Positions 5,789-5,795 of a DNA stretch of 5,795 nt are shown here, one piece after another. The translations under genes were made by a program, and so were the position numbers. The notes beneath the pieces were generated by a model. It was not told where the DNA came from. It did not search any database and saw only the letters and a list, made by a program, of their open reading frames with translations. The first letter of the stretch is position 1, and every line of letters begins with the position of its first letter. The DNA comes from Opitutaceae bacterium (GTDB lineage Bacteria; Verrucomicrobiota; Verrucomicrobiia; Opitutales; Opitutaceae), in contig JAITDF010000036.1 in assembly GCA_031282705.1 (NCBI GenBank), positions 1-5,795 of the forward strand, read 5' to 3'.

Positions 5789-5795
5789 GGTACGT

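Larger units (their letters stand above)
5676..5795. repeat. Second copy of the paired-end repeat family, truncated by window end
   Basis: AACTGATGTTACGCG at 5676-5690 matches the complement of 4907-4921 over 15 bp. The following bases also match the left end of the first element: 5678-5698 and 4828-4848 differ only by TT against AA in the middle. The interior differs completely from the first element and carries two palindromes. By symmetry the closing inverted end should lie just beyond 5795. No gene is seen here. Confidence 0.65.

Overview
The window is very GC-rich bacterial chromosomal DNA around the replication initiator gene dnaA. The DnaA sequence style, a conserved-looking hypothetical gene next to it (an 'MTYMDVRFLVDDL' N-terminal domain plus a 'VTFSDGVTGKW' C-terminal domain) and short AAATCCC-type and palindromic repeats between and within genes suggest a Verrucomicrobiota member, most likely close to Opitutaceae. 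That placement is from memory of sequence style and is not proven here.

Layout. (1) Positions 2826 down to 1, minus strand: one uninterrupted reading frame of 942 codons that leaves the window before its stop. It encodes a two-fold repeated 12-TM protein of the RND/MMPL exporter type (COG4258-like). This is the largest gene in the window. It carries an in-frame AT-rich minisatellite and a 20-bp perfect inverted repeat in two low-complexity insertions. (2) 2827-3343: a 517-bp divergent intergenic region with two perfect DnaA boxes, near-matches and phased A-tracts; it is a candidate oriC and/or the dnaA autoregulatory region. (3) 3344-4747, plus strand: complete dnaA (467 aa). (4) 4748-4955: an intergenic region with a 92-bp inverted-repeat element whose 13-bp ends recur later in the window, flanked by hexamer tandem repeats. 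(5) 4956-5561, plus strand: a 201-aa hypothetical protein with two small conserved-looking ends and an acidic, Pro/Ala-rich middle. (6) 5562-5795: a likely terminator, then the left part of a second element with the same end sequence, containing two REP-like palindromes that differ by compensating substitutions. The window ends inside this element.

How the parts relate. DnaA binds TTATNCACA boxes, and one perfect box lies 24 bp before its own start codon, so autoregulation is plausible. The exporter is transcribed away from dnaA and is probably the first gene of a separate transcript; relatives of this exporter family sit in aryl-polyene/fatty-acid type lipid clusters. The plus strand is C-rich on both sides of the dnaA upstream region, which argues against a simple strand-skew switch at this spot. 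No CRISPR array, tRNA, rRNA or transposase gene was seen. The most unusual items are the paired-end repeat family downstream of dnaA and the Asp-to-Asn change in the exporter's second proton-relay motif.
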